A DNA stretch of 64,000 nt from JACRCT01 sp049841135 (GCA_049841135.1 JASGHK010000005.1:496001-560000), one strand, 5' to 3'. Shown: positions 19,014-27,954, numbered from the stretch's first letter. A program made the numbers and translations. Notes: generated by a model not told the origin, from the sequence alone.

Positions 19014-19529
19014 CTACCCCGCCTCGAGGTTGAACTCCATGGTGTCGAACCAGAAGCCCAGGCCTTGGACGGAGTCGAGCTGGGCCTGCACCAGGGCGAC
19101 GTGCCCGTCCTCGATGGTCAGGAAGGTGGCGAACAGCTCGCGTTCCTTCTCGGGAAGGGTCGAGACCAGCGTCCGGTAGAAGCCGCTGGCCTCCTTCTCG
19201 TACTGGAGGGCGAGCTTGACCGACTCGAGCTCGGTCGCGGAGGCGACGCGCTTGCCGGGGCGCTTCTGGAGCCTCTTCTTGGCCTCGTCGATCCAGGCGA
19301 CGCCCTTGGGGAGCAGGCTCTTGACCGGCGCGGCGCTGACCTGGCCGCTCTTCTTCCACTCGGCGAGGCAGTGCTCCAGGTAGTCGACGTGGCCCTGCTC
19401 CTCGCGGCCGAGCAGCTCGAAGAGCGCCTTGCCCTTCGGGTCCTCGAGCGCCTTGCTGCCCTTGAGGTAGTGGTCGCGGACCTTCACCTCGTAGTCGAGG
19501 GCGGTGCTGATGGCTTCTTGGAGGGTCAT
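19014..19529 (-). CDS. Ferritin-like/rubrerythrin-type protein
   Basis: The 171-residue four-helix protein has ferritin-like ligand motifs: YEVKVRDHYLKGS in helix 1, GREEQGHVDYLEH (an E-E-x-x-H di-iron type motif) in helix 2, LQYEKEASGFYRTL in helix 3 and TIEDGHVALVQAQL in helix 4. Such proteins bind a di-iron centre and act in peroxide detoxification or iron handling. No rubredoxin-like Cys4 site is present. It lies 62 bases downstream of a second ferritin-like gene in the same direction and is probably co-transcribed with it, although a heptad repeat sits between them. Confidence 0.8.
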   Translation of the reverse strand: MTLQEAISTALDYEVKVRDHYLKGSKALEDPKGKALFELLGREEQGHVDYLEHCLAEWKKSGQVSAAPVKSLLPKGVAWIDEAKKRLQKRPGKRVASATELESVKLALQYEKEASGFYRTLVSTLPEKERELFATFLTIEDGHVALVQAQLDSVQGLGFWFDTMEFNLEAG

Positions 19530-19562
19530 GGGGAGCCTCGGGGTGGAGCCTGGAGTGCTTTG

Positions 19563-19594
19563 CCTACAGCCTAGAGCCTGCAGCCTACCGCCTA
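19563..19594 (-). repeat. CCTACAG heptad repeat next to a stop codon
   Basis: Degenerate 7-bp units run in tandem: CCTACAG, CCTAGAG, CCTGCAG, CCTACCG. A near-identical block lies at 55213-55247. On the minus strand the block begins at the TAG stop of the ferritin-like gene ending at 19592. Confidence 0.65.
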
Positions 19595-20104
19595 GAACGG
19601 CGCGAAGCCGGCCTCGCCCCAGTAGGCCTCCTGGAGCTGCTGCTGCTGGCGGATGAAGGCCTCGTAGTGGCCGGTCTCCCAGTCCACGAGCTGCTGGAAG
19701 AGCTTGCGGGCCTCGGGGCTGGCGGCGCGAGCGGCCTGCTCGCGGTAGTGGTTGATGCCGTTGAGCTCGAGCTGCGCGGCGATGGCCAGCGCGCTCATCT
19801 CGAAGTGGGCGCCCTTGATGCGGCTCTTCAGGTCCGCCGAGAAGATTGGGTGGTCGTCACCCAGGTCCTTGGCCTTGGAGAGGCGGGCGTCCTTGGAGAG
19901 CTCGCCGGTCTCCATCAGCGACAGGTAGTGCTTGCGCAGGAAGTCGAAGTGGGACTGCTCCTCGGCGGCCAGCTCCTCGAAGGTCTTCTGGCCCTCGGGG
20001 TCCTTCGTGTTGGCGGCGGCCATCTTGTAGAACTCGTAGCCCGTGCGCTCGGCCTGCAGCGCGGTGCGGATGGCGTTGACCAGCTCGGTGGTCTTGGCGT
20101 CCAT
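19592..20104 (-). CDS. Ferritin-like/rubrerythrin-type protein
   Basis: The 170-residue protein has the four-helix ferritin-like pattern: LQAERTGYEFYKMAA (helix 1 Glu), ELAAEEQSHFDFLRKHY (E-E-x-x-H), LNGINHYREQAARAA and LVDWETGHYEAFI (helix 4 E-x-x-H). It resembles the rubrerythrin/YciE-type ferritin superfamily and lacks a rubredoxin domain. Role inferred as iron or peroxide stress protection. It is the upstream member of a ferritin pair. The stop TAG coincides with the start of a heptad repeat. Confidence 0.85.
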   Translation of the reverse strand: MDAKTTELVNAIRTALQAERTGYEFYKMAAANTKDPEGQKTFEELAAEEQSHFDFLRKHYLSLMETGELSKDARLSKAKDLGDDHPIFSADLKSRIKGAHFEMSALAIAAQLELNGINHYREQAARAASPEARKLFQQLVDWETGHYEAFIRQQQQLQEAYWGEAGFAPF

Positions 20105-20243
20105 GGGGTCCCTCCAGGAAGGTTGAGTCCTGTTTTTCTAACCGTTTCCGGGCCCTGCCGCCATGGGGGAGGGGCTTGCCGGGCAGGCAGGCGGCGAGAA
20201 ATTGAGGGCGAGGCTCGCCGACTCGACCTACTTTGTCTCTTCG

Positions 20244-21729
20244 ATGCGCATCGCCCATCTCTCCGCCGAGGTCTCCCCCTTCGCCAAGACCGGCGGGTTG
20301 GGCGACGTCGTGGGGGCGCTGCCGGTGGCGCAACAGCAGCAGGGTCACGAGGTCAGCGTCTGGATGCCGCTGTACCGGCAGGTGCGCGAGGGGGCCCGCG
20401 CGGGGCGCTGGTCGCTCTCGCCGGTCCTGCCGCCGTTCTCGCTGGAGCTGGGCTTCGAGTCGCACCTGGTCGAGGTCTTCCGCGCGACGCTGCCGGGCTC
20501 GACGGTCCCGGTCTTCCTGGTCTGGAACGCCCGCTTCTTCGACCGCCCGGACCTCTACCGCGCCGACGCCGCCGGGCGCGACGACGGCCTGCAGCGGTTC
20601 GCGGTGTTCACCCGCGGCGCGCTCGAGGCGATGCGGCGGCTGGGCGCGGTCCCCGACGTCGTGCACGCCCACGACTGGCACGCGGCGCTCGCCCCGATGG
20701 CCGTGGCCTGGGACCCGAGCCTGGCACCGGACTTCGCCGCCTCGGCGACGGTCTTCACCCTCCACAACCTCGCCTTCCAGGGCGACTCCGAGGCCTCGCT
20801 CTACCCCTTCCTCGGCCTGCCCGAGGCGGTGCGCGGCCAGACGATCTGGCACGAGCGGGTCAACCTGGTGAAGGGCGCGGCCGTCGCGGCGAACGTGGTC
20901 AACACGGTCTCGCCCAGCGCCGCGCAGGGAGATGGTGACGCCGCAGGGCGGCTTCGGGCTCGACCCCATCTTCCGGGGGCGCGACGAGGCGCCGGTGGGA
21001 ATCCTCAACGGCATCGACCACCGGGTCTGGAGCCCGCGGCACGACCTGCAGATCGCCCGGCGCTACGGCCCTGCACCGGACCCGCTGGCGCGCGCCGAGA
21101 ACCGCCGCTCGCTCTTGATCATGGCGGGCCTGGACGCCGACGACCCGGGCTTCGTGGTGGGGCTGACCGGCCGGCTGACGCACCAGAAGGGCTTCGACCT
21201 CTTCCTGGGCGCGCTCGACGAGCTGCTCGCCGACGGCGTGCGCTTCGTGGCCCTGGGCTCGGGCGAGCCGGCGCTCGAGGCGGCGATGCGCGAGCGCTCC
21301 CGGCGCGATCGGCGACGCTTCTTCGCCTACGTCGGCTTCGACGACACGCTGGCGCACCTGGTGGTCGCCGGCGCGGACGCGTTCCTGATGCCCTCGCGCT
21401 TCGAGCCGTGCGGCCTCTCGCAGCTGTACGCGCTCGCCTACGGAGCGCTGCCCATCGTCCGGCGTTCCGGAGGGCTCAAGGACACGGTGGTGCCCTTCCA
21501 CGGCGACAACCTGACCTCCGCCACCGGCTTCGCCTTCGACGAGCCCTCGGCGCGGGCGCTGCGAGACACCGTCCGCTACGCGCGCGACGTCGCCAAGGCC
21601 CCGGCGACGTGGCAGGCGCTGGTGGCCAACGCCATGGCCCAGGACTTCGGCTGGGAGCGCTCGGCGCGCAGCTACCTGGACCTGTATACGGCGCGGCTGG
21701 CCAGGCGAAGGGCCCAGCAGGGCGGGTAG
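20244..21729 (+). CDS. glgA: Glycogen synthase, GT5 (one frame break)
   Basis: The product of about 495 residues is an ADP-glucose (or UDP-glucose) glycogen synthase. Motifs: MRIAHLSAEVSPFAKTGGLG at the very start (the K-x-G-G-L ADP-glucose motif), VVHAHDWHAALAP, FTLHNLAFQG, then ILNGIDHRVWSP, GRLTHQKGFDLFL and PSRFEPCGLSQLYALAYG in the C-terminal Rossmann domain. One extra base near 20928 (before EMVTPQGGFGLD) breaks the frame. The start at 20244 is fixed by the conserved N-terminus. An esterase gene follows. The phosphorylase lies about 22 kb away; no glgB or glgC is in the window. Confidence 0.92.
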
Positions 21730-21822
21730 CCTTCCGGCGGCAAGGTGACCTTGAGTTGAGCCGCGGGATCGGCTTGTATGCCGCCCACCCGTCGCACGGC
21801 GGCGGGTGTTCGAGGAGCATTC

Positions 21823-22572
21823 ATGGACCTGTTCCGCCGCGAGATTCGAAGCTGGTACAGCCACCGCACCGGCATGGAGATGCCGATCGTGCAGTACGGG
21901 CACTGGGGCCACCCGCTCCTGATGCTGCCCACGGCCCAGGCCGACTTCCTCGAGCACGAGCGCTTCGGCCTCGTCGGCGCCATGGCCGACCTGGTGATGC
22001 AGGGCAAGGTCCGCATCTTCTCCGTCAACTCCATCAACAACGTGGCGTGGATGAACAAGAGCGTGCCGATGCACGAGCGCTCCAACCGCCAGGCGGCCTA
22101 CTCGGCGTACATCGAGTGGGAGGTGGTGCCGTTCATCCGCGACGCGGTGAAGAATCCCAGCGCGCGCATCGGCATCACCGGCGCCTCGTTCGGCGCCTTC
22201 CACGCGGCCAACCAGTTCTTCCGCCGCCCGGACCTGTGGGACACCCTCGTCGCCATGAGCGGCTTCTTCGACCTCTCCTGGCTGCTCGACGGCTACAGCG
22301 ACCAGAACGTCTACTTCAACAACCCGATGTGGTTCCTGCAGAACCTGGCCGACGCGCACCACTACGACCTGCTGCGGCACCACAGCCAGGTCCACCTCGT
22401 CACCGGCCAGGGCGCCTGGGAGGTCCCCAACGCCAGCCGCCGCTTCTCGGCGCTGCTCAACTCCAAGGGCATCCCCCACAACCTCGATCTGTGGGGCCAC
22501 GACGTGCCGCACGACTGGCCGACCTGGAAGAAGATGCTGCCCTACTACGTCGGCAACCGGCTGGGCTGGTAG
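21823..22572 (+). CDS. Putative esterase, alpha/beta-hydrolase fold (D-family esterase type)
   Basis: The 249-residue protein starts MDLFRREIRSWYSHRTGMEM and contains the nucleophile elbow ITGASFGAFHAAN (G-x-S-x-G), a catalytic Asp candidate in the region of VTGQGAWEVPN, and a C-terminal His in WGHDVPHDWPTWKKML. This is the pattern of the PF00756-type esterases (Fes/esterase D/antigen 85). No signal peptide is seen, so it is cytoplasmic. It follows glgA by 93 bases in the same direction. Its natural substrate is unknown. Confidence 0.8.
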   Translation: MDLFRREIRSWYSHRTGMEMPIVQYGHWGHPLLMLPTAQADFLEHERFGLVGAMADLVMQGKVRIFSVNSINNVAWMNKSVPMHERSNRQAAYSAYIEWEVVPFIRDAVKNPSARIGITGASFGAFHAANQFFRRPDLWDTLVAMSGFFDLSWLLDGYSDQNVYFNNPMWFLQNLADAHHYDLLRHHSQVHLVTGQGAWEVPNASRRFSALLNSKGIPHNLDLWGHDVPHDWPTWKKMLPYYVGNRLGW

Positions 22573-22596
22573 CCGATCCCCGGGTCCTTCCACGGA

Positions 22597-22821
22597 ATGC
22601 TCGTCCCGCACCGACAGCTGAGTGAAGAGGCCCTGCTCCGCCTGGTGCGCGACTTCGTGACCCGCGACGGCACCGACTACGGTGAGAACGAGGCCTCGCA
22701 GGAGAAGAAGGTCGCCGACGTGATGCGCCAGCTGGAGCGGCGCGAGGCGGCCATCGACTTTGACCCGGAGACGCAGTCCGTCACCATCGTCCCGACGGCG
22801 CCAGGCCGTCCCTGTCCCTGA
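22597..22821 (+). CDS. YheU-like (UPF0270) protein
   Basis: The 74-residue protein begins MLVPHRQLSEEALLRLVRDF and continues VTRDGTDYGENE, then KKVADVMRQLERREA, which matches E. coli YheU ([20 protein letters not shown], then LREGTDYGEHE) nearly position by position. The family's function is not established. It follows the esterase by 24 bases and precedes another small gene by 23 bases, so the three probably share a transcript. Confidence 0.85.
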   Translation: MLVPHRQLSEEALLRLVRDFVTRDGTDYGENEASQEKKVADVMRQLERREAAIDFDPETQSVTIVPTAPGRPCP

Positions 22822-22844
22822 AGAGTGGTTGGAGGAGATGCGAG

Positions 22845-23246
22845 ATGCGCGAGACCGACTTCGTCCAGGTCGTCGAGGAGATGGTCGCCGAGGAGCTTTC
22901 GCTGCGGCTGGCGCCGTTCAAGGCACTGCTCCAAAGGCTCGACAAGGCCCGCGCGGTCATCAAGCCGCGCAAGGGGCCGGGCCGGCCGCCGCGCGCCGAG
23001 CTCGAGAAGCTCGAGTCCATCCTCACCGGCGGCCGCCTCGCCCGCCGCGATGGCGGCTCGCGCGCCGCGCCCTCCCCCGCTCGCGCCCACGGTCGCGTCT
23101 TCAAGCCGGGAGATGTCGTGAAGTACCGCCAGGGCCGCGGCACCTTCGAGGCCTTCGTCATTCGCACCGAGCCCGACGGCGACGTGGTGGTCGAGCGCAT
23201 CTCCGATGGCAAGCGCGTCAAGCGGCCGGGCCACAAGCTGGTGTAG
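22845..23246 (+). CDS. Small protein with AT-hook-like motif and SH3-like tail
   Basis: The 133-residue protein has a helical N-terminus (ETDFVQVVEEMVAEELSLRL), a basic KPRKGPGRPPRAELEKL segment containing a GRP core like an AT-hook, a Ser/Arg/Ala linker, and a C-terminal beta-rich piece (RVFKPGDVVKYRQGRGTFEA, then VERISDGKRVKRPGHKLV) that looks like a small barrel. DNA or RNA binding is a fair inference; no family is recognised. GGAGGAG precedes the ATG. Last gene of the glgA-esterase-yheU run. Confidence 0.65.
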   Translation: MRETDFVQVVEEMVAEELSLRLAPFKALLQRLDKARAVIKPRKGPGRPPRAELEKLESILTGGRLARRDGGSRAAPSPARAHGRVFKPGDVVKYRQGRGTFEAFVIRTEPDGDVVVERISDGKRVKRPGHKLV

Positions 23247-23350
23247 CGCGTCGCGGGGTTCGATCATCCAGCACTCGCACTGGCGGCCAATCCCTTGCCG
23301 GCGATGCCGTTCAGCCTGCTCCGGCAGCTCGGCTGTTCGAGCTTCCGGTA

Positions 23351-23833
23351 CTAGACGCAGAAGCGCTCCCACTTCTGGGGCAGGGTCACACCCATCAACT
23401 GCTCTGCCGCCTGCTTGCCCAGCACGGCGAAGGTGAAGTCCGCGCTGAAGCACTCTTCGCCAGCCTGGGTCATCACCGTGCGCACGCGAACGACCCGACG
23501 CGACTGCTTGGTGACCCAGCCGCGACACTCGGTCTCGACCCCCACTCTCACCGGGCGCCGGTATTTGGCCTCGAACGAGGTGGTAAACCCGAACTTGCCC
23601 AGCCCGGCGATCACCACCCAGCCCGCAGTCTCGTCCGCGACGGTGGCGATGAGCCCTCCGTGCATCACGCCAAGCGCCCCCTGGTGGTGAGGCCCGGCGA
23701 CGAAGCGCGTGACGATGTCCTTGCCGTGCTCTTCGAACTTGAGCCGGAAGCCGAGCGGGTTCTTGGGCCCGCAGCCGAAGCAGGGCTGGTCTTCGCCAAA
23801 GAGGTGTCCGTCGAGTCGTTCGACCTGTGCCAT
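23351..23833 (-). CDS. PaaI-type hot-dog thioesterase
   Basis: The 160-residue protein has the hot-dog acyl-CoA thioesterase signature HGGLIATVADETAG (about residues 70-83) and a zinc-ribbon-like CFGCGPKNPLGFRL near the N-terminus, an arrangement common in small PaaI-family proteins. Expected reaction: hydrolysis of acyl-CoA. The start at 23833 (MAQVERLDGH) is preferred; the longer reading upstream only translates dispersed repeats. It converges with the gene ending at 23246. Confidence 0.85.
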   Translation of the reverse strand: MAQVERLDGHLFGEDQPCFGCGPKNPLGFRLKFEEHGKDIVTRFVAGPHHQGALGVMHGGLIATVADETAGWVVIAGLGKFGFTTSFEAKYRRPVRVGVETECRGWVTKQSRRVVRVRTVMTQAGEECFSADFTFAVLGKQAAEQLMGVTLPQKWERFCV

Positions 23834-23886
23834 GCCCGGCAGCATCGCCCACCGTGGGGCTGGGGGGAACCGTGGAGTGGGGTCGC

Positions 23887-24136
23887 GAGTCTGGCACCGG
23901 TCCGATCGCGGAGTGAGTCTGGCACCGGCGCGGAGCGCTTCTGTCTCCCTGCAGCGAACGACTCGCCCAAGGGCCTGATTTCGCGCGGGCTTTCTCGTGT
24001 CTGGCACCGGTCCCGGTCCCCTGACCGCTCGACGGTGCGCCGCACACCGACCTACCCGACCTCTGGCGCCCAGCAGTTGCCGAGCGACTGCGGTTCGTCA
24101 GGACCGTCGCGAAGGTCATTGAGCCGGTGCCAGACA
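23887..24136. repeat. Cluster of GTGTCTGGCACC-type repeats
   Basis: Three plus-oriented copies (23887-23900, 23915-23928, 23997-24010) and one minus-oriented copy (24125-24136) occupy the gap between the thioesterase and chelatase genes. Extra half-motifs (ACACGTCGCAGACACGTCGC) follow the last one. The gap of about 390 bases (23834-24226) holds no other recognisable feature. Confidence 0.85.
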
Positions 24137-24226
24137 CGTCGCACACGTCGCAGACACGTCGCGGGTCTGACACGGATGCCCTACCCCTTGAGTCAGCGGC
24201 CCCGCCATGCCTCAATGGCGCCCGTC

Positions 24227-25327
24227 ATGGACCGACCGCTCTTCCCGTTCAGCGCCCTTGTCGGACAGGACGGCCCGCGGCTTGCTTTGCTCGCGGCCGC
24301 AGTCGAACCCACCTTGGGCGGAGTCCTGCTCAGCGGCACCAAGGGCACCGGCAAATCCACGGCGGTCCGGGCGCTGCGCTCCATCCTGCCGCCGTTGGAG
24401 GAGGGACGGCCGATACCGTTCGTCGAGCTGCCGCTCAACGCCACCGAAGACCGGGTCGCCGGGACCCTCGACGTCGAGACCGCGCTCAAGCTGGGCGAGC
24501 GGCGCTTCGAGCCAGGGCTGCTTGCGGCCGCCGACCGCGGCTTCCTCTATGTGGACGAGGTCAACCTCCTCGACAACCACCTCGTGGACCTGCTGCTCGA
24601 TGCGGCAGCCTCCGGCGTGAACACCGTCGAGCGCGAGGGCATCTCCCACAGCCACCCGGCGCGCTTCGTCCTGGTGGGGACCATGAACCCCGAGGAGGGA
24701 AACCTGCGCCCGCAGTTCCTGGACCGCTTCGGGCTCTTCGCCTCGGTCTCCGACATCGCCGACTTGGCACTGCGCGAGGAGATTGCTCGGCGGCGCCTGG
24801 CCTTCGACGCGGCGCCGGCGGCGTTCCTGGAGCAGTTCGAGGCGGAGCAGCGCGAGCTGGCGGCGCGGCTCGAGAGGGCGCGACGGTCGGTGGGCCAGGT
24901 GGCGGTCTCCGACGAGATGGTCTCGCTGGCGGTGCGGCTGGCCTCCCAGGCCGAGACCCGCGGCCACCGCGCGGAGATTGCCCTGCTCAAGTGCGCTCGG
25001 GCCATCGCCGCGCTGGTCGACCGGCCGGCCGTCGACCGGGAAGCGCTCGGCGACGCAGCGCGCTTCGTACTTCCGCACCGAATGGCGACCGGCACGCTCG
25101 AATCGCCGGAGAGGCAGGACGCCCGCCTGCGCGACCTGGTGGGCTCGGTGCTCAACGACGACCTGGGCATGGCTCCGGAGCCCGCCGCCGAGGAGCTCGC
25201 GCCAGACGAATCGCTCGAGGATTCGCTCCTGTCGATGCAGATTCCGGGGTCGACGGCCGCTGGCAGCATCCTCTTCTCGGCTCAAAAAAAAACGCCGCCG
25301 CGGGCGAGGATGCGCCCCAAGAGCTGA
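24227..25327 (+). CDS. 0-frame product of the chelatase gene: stand-alone BchI-like small subunit
   Basis: Without a frameshift, translation passes the A9 run as Gln-Lys-Lys-Thr and stops at TGA 25325-25327, only 14 codons later, giving a 366-residue protein with the complete AAA+ domain and linker. That is about the length of a free ChlI/BchI subunit. In bacterial chlD genes that use programmed -1 frameshifting the same two-product logic has been reported, so this short form may be a real product rather than an artefact. Confidence 0.55.
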   Translation: MDRPLFPFSALVGQDGPRLALLAAAVEPTLGGVLLSGTKGTGKSTAVRALRSILPPLEEGRPIPFVELPLNATEDRVAGTLDVETALKLGERRFEPGLLAAADRGFLYVDEVNLLDNHLVDLLLDAAASGVNTVEREGISHSHPARFVLVGTMNPEEGNLRPQFLDRFGLFASVSDIADLALREEIARRRLAFDAAPAAFLEQFEAEQRELAARLERARRSVGQVAVSDEMVSLAVRLASQAETRGHRAEIALLKCARAIAALVDRPAVDREALGDAARFVLPHRMATGTLESPERQDARLRDLVGSVLNDDLGMAPEPAAEELAPDESLEDSLLSMQIPGSTAAGSILFSAQKKTPPRARMRPKS

Positions 25328-26142
25328 CCTGGGTCGCCGATGACGTCCTCGACCGGCTCGACCCGGGCGCAGCGGGGGCCCGCGGCCGCCGCTGCGTCGT
25401 CGAGAGCGCCACCGGCCGATACCTGCGCGCGGCGCCGCTTGGAGCCGGCGAACGTGGCGACCTGGCCGCGGACGCCACGCTGCGCGCGGCCGCGGTGAGG
25501 AGCCTGCGCGGAGAGTCGCCGCTACCGGTGCGCCGCGAGGACCTGCGCAGGAAGGTCCGCGCCCGCACGCGCAAGGCGCTCGTGGTCTTCGCGGTCGACG
25601 CCTCGGACTCGATGGCGACGCACGAGCGGCTTCGGATCGCCAAGGGCGCAGCGCTGGCACTGCTTCGGAGCGCCTACCTGCGACGGGACCGTGTGGCGGT
25701 CGTGGTCTTCGAGGGCGAGGCTTCCCGGGTACTGCTCGCCCCCACCCAGAGCGTGGAGCTGGCTCGCAGCAGGCTTCGCAAGCTCCCCATCGGCGGCGCC
25801 ACACCGCTCGCCGCGGGGATGATGGCGGCGTGGGACCTCATCCGGACCGAGCGTTTGCGCGAGCCGCTGACTTCCCCGACCCTCGTGTTGCTCTCGGACG
25901 GCCGGGCCAACGTGCCGCTGGATCCCGGCGCAGACCCTCGAATGGAGGTCCTGGGCATCGCGGACCAGATGCGAGCTGATGGAATCGGAGCTGTGTTGGT
26001 CGACGCGGGGTCCTTGGGACCGACTCCCGGACAACTGGAGGAGCTGGCAGCGCGCTTGGGCGGCACTCTCGTGCGCGTCGGACCCGGTGGAGCGGGGACA
26101 GTCCTCGCGGCGTGCAGCCGAGTCTGGCACCGGGCTACCTAG
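24227..26142 (+). CDS. BchI-BchD-type magnesium/cobalt chelatase subunit read through a -1 frameshift
   Basis: Residues 1-330 form a BchI-like AAA+ domain: LFPFSALVGQD, Walker A GTKGTGKST (37-45), Walker B FLYVDEVNLLD (106-116), GTMNPEEGNLRPQFLDRF and the lid. An acidic linker follows and then a VWA domain with MIDAS motif VFAVDASDSMA (D-x-S-x-S). The two parts are in different frames; moving back one base at the A9 run (25284-25292) joins them into a product of about 638 residues, the chlD architecture. This subunit pair drives metal insertion in cobalamin or chlorophyll pathways with a CobN/ChlH partner, not present here. The last residues (CSRVWHRAT) are encoded by a dispersed repeat. The start could instead be ATG 24215; neither has a strong ribosome site. 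Confidence 0.85.
25284..25317 (+). promoter_or_regulatory. Candidate -1 frameshift signal: A9 slippery run plus stem-loop
   Basis: In the 0 frame the run reads CAA AAA AAA ACG, so tandem Lys codons allow re-pairing one base back. Nine bases after the run GGGCG-aggatg-CGCCC (25302-25317) forms a 5-bp all-GC stem. An in-frame stop follows at 25325. No obvious internal Shine-Dalgarno stimulator lies just upstream. Confidence 0.55.
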
Positions 26143-26283
26143 CGGTATTCCTCGGGGAAACTGCGTGCCCGTGGACAGGCGTCAGGTCCTGGTGCCGTCC
26201 TGGTGTCTGGCACCAGTCCCCATGGCACCAGTCCCCAGTACCGAATGCCTGGCGTTCCCCGTGTCCCCCGTGTCTGGCACCGG
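26120..26283. repeat. Cluster of GTGTCTGGCACC-type repeats
   Basis: Copies at 26120-26131 (inside the 3' end of the chelatase gene), 26203-26214 and 26270-26283, all plus-oriented, with partial copies (CCATGGCACCAGTCCCC) between. They fill the gap between the chelatase stop and the TerB-like gene. No other feature is seen there. Confidence 0.8.
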
Positions 26284-26295
26284 TTCATCCCGCGG

Positions 26296-26760
26296 CTACC
26301 CGCGCTTGACCTCGGCAGACAGCGCGTCGGCGCGTGCCTCATCGATGCCGAACGCTTTCTCGAGGCGGGTGAGCATCCGGCTCTCGTTCACGTGCGTTTG
26401 CCGATCCGCGTGGGCGATGGCCAGACACATCTTGTAGACCTTCTCGCGCACGCCTTGAGCGGTCAGGCGCTGCGCGACGGTCTGTACGAAAGCCTCGGCT
26501 GCGGCCGTGTCCGAGAGCGCGTCGACCTTCTCGCGCGCTGCAGCGATCACCTTCTCTCGAGCGCGCTCGTCCTGCGCCCAGCGCCACGGCAGCTGCTGAA
26601 CTTGATGGTCGAACGCCTTGGCCTCGACCGGTTCGAGCTTCGAATCGCTGAAGATCATCGCCATCAGGGCATCGACCACGGCTTGGTTCTGGTCTTCATT
26701 CAGCGACTTGAAGTCCGGGTCGGACTTCCACTTGCTCATGAGCTTGTCGAGGACAGCCAT
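26296..26760 (-). CDS. TerB-like (tellurite-resistance B family) helical protein
   Basis: The 154-residue all-helical protein has the TerB-type pattern: FKSLNEDQNQAVVDALMAMI, FSDSKLEPVEAKAFDHQV and MCLAIAHADRQTHVNESRML. The last carries the acidic, Ca-binding-like spacing (HAD, then E) typical of TerB folds. TerB-domain proteins are linked to membrane stress and tellurite resistance, but isolated copies like this one have no settled role. The start at 26760 is chosen because CGGAGGT lies four bases upstream; a GTG two codons earlier would overlap that site. There are no other ter genes around. Confidence 0.7.
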   Translation of the reverse strand: MAVLDKLMSKWKSDPDFKSLNEDQNQAVVDALMAMIFSDSKLEPVEAKAFDHQVQQLPWRWAQDERAREKVIAAAREKVDALSDTAAAEAFVQTVAQRLTAQGVREKVYKMCLAIAHADRQTHVNESRMLTRLEKAFGIDEARADALSAEVKRG

Positions 26761-26886
26761 CAGCACCTCCGGTCGGTGGCACCGGAAGATAGCGGAAATC
26801 AGGAGGCTGGGCGGTCCGCGCCCCCGGAAGAGAGCGGGCGGCTGGCGGAACCGGCCTCACGACCACGAGCGCGAGGCGGAGCGCTT

Positions 26887-27822
26887 TCAAAGCTTTGCCG
26901 GAGTGACGAGCTCGATTTCAGAACACTGAAGGCTCGAGCAACCGAGCACCTGGCGCGATTCGAACCAGCAGGGTCGCCTACCTGAGCCCAGACGTCCTTG
27001 GCCGCCATGCCCCACAGCTGCCAGGCGTCGTCGAGCCGGTCTCAGGCAGCGAGCGTAGGCTCGACCGTGGAAGGCCGCGTCGCGTCGAACCATTGTGCAA
27101 CCGCCGAGCGACGAACTCCGAGCTTCCCGAGCGATCTCCTTGAGTGGCCGGCCTTGGGTGAAGAGCTCGCATGCGCGGCGGAGCGTCTTGTGTTGCGAGC
27201 TGTCCGCCAAGGCCAGCACCGACTTCGCGCGCTCGAGGGTCAGCGCCCTCTTTCGCCGGAAGCGGATGGTCTCCAGCTCCTGGGCGCCCGTTCGCGGGCC
27301 CTCGACGAATCGGCGGTAGGACGCGACGCTGCCGAGGATCCGAAGGACCTCGTCCTTCGCGACCCAGGTGTCCTCGGGGCTCAAGTAGGCGGCATGCGAG
27401 GTAAACCGCCATTGCCCGAACTCGGACTCCAGCCCGGCGCGAATCGGATTCTGGTGGATGTAGCGAACCAGCGAGACGAGGTAGCGGTCGCCATCGACGA
27501 CCTTCGACTTGAACCGGCTTTCGTTCAGCCGCCCGCGAACCTCGTGCTTGCGGTTGAATTGGCGTGCATGCCAGAGGTTCAGGCACTGCATGAACTTGCT
27601 CAGAGTCGACCCTCCGAACTGCGTGCGGACGCAGATGTGGAAGTGGTTGGGCATCAGGCAGTACGCCAGCACGAGGATGTTGAGCTTTCCGGCGAGCGAT
27701 TTGAGCTTTTCGATAAACGCTTCGCAGTCGCCTATGTCCGCAAAGACCTTTTCTCCCCGATTTCCGCGGCAATACACATGATGGGTCACTCCTGCGGCAT
27801 TGTTTCTGTGTGGACGACCCAA
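26887..27822 (-). CDS. REP-associated tyrosine transposase (RAYT, Y1_Tnp family)
   Basis: A TTG start at 27822 follows AAGGAGGGGG. The 311-residue product has the IS200/RAYT fold: THHVYCRGNRGEKVF, the metal-binding H-x-H in CLMPNHFHICVRT (His60, His62), RFKSKVVDGDRYL, and the catalytic Tyr121 in LVRYIHQNPIRAGL. RAYTs are single-copy HUH nucleases that process and spread short palindromic (REP) sequences. The final 70 residues after LKEIAREARSSS look unlike a RAYT C-terminus and could be out of frame. Repeat clusters lie on both sides of it. No terminal inverted repeats of an IS were found. Confidence 0.85.
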   Translation of the reverse strand: MGRPHRNNAAGVTHHVYCRGNRGEKVFADIGDCEAFIEKLKSLAGKLNILVLAYCLMPNHFHICVRTQFGGSTLSKFMQCLNLWHARQFNRKHEVRGRLNESRFKSKVVDGDRYLVSLVRYIHQNPIRAGLESEFGQWRFTSHAAYLSPEDTWVAKDEVLRILGSVASYRRFVEGPRTGAQELETIRFRRKRALTLERAKSVLALADSSQHKTLRRACELFTQGRPLKEIAREARSSSLGGCTMVRRDAAFHGRAYARCLRPARRRLAAVGHGGQGRLGSGRRPCWFESRQVLGCSSLQCSEIELVTPAKL

Positions 27823-27954
27823 GCCCCCTCCTTGCCAATGCTGCGCGACAGGCGCAGGAGGCGGAGCAATGCAGCAGGTGGACCAGGAAGAGGTGCGGGC
27901 GACAGGCGCCTGAGTGTCCTGGAGCAGAACGCGTCGATCTGGAGCCTCGTCGAT

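Noticed and set aside
26887..27822. Complete insertion sequence
   Set aside because: No terminal inverted repeats, target duplication or second gene; RAYT genes are usually single-copy and domesticated.
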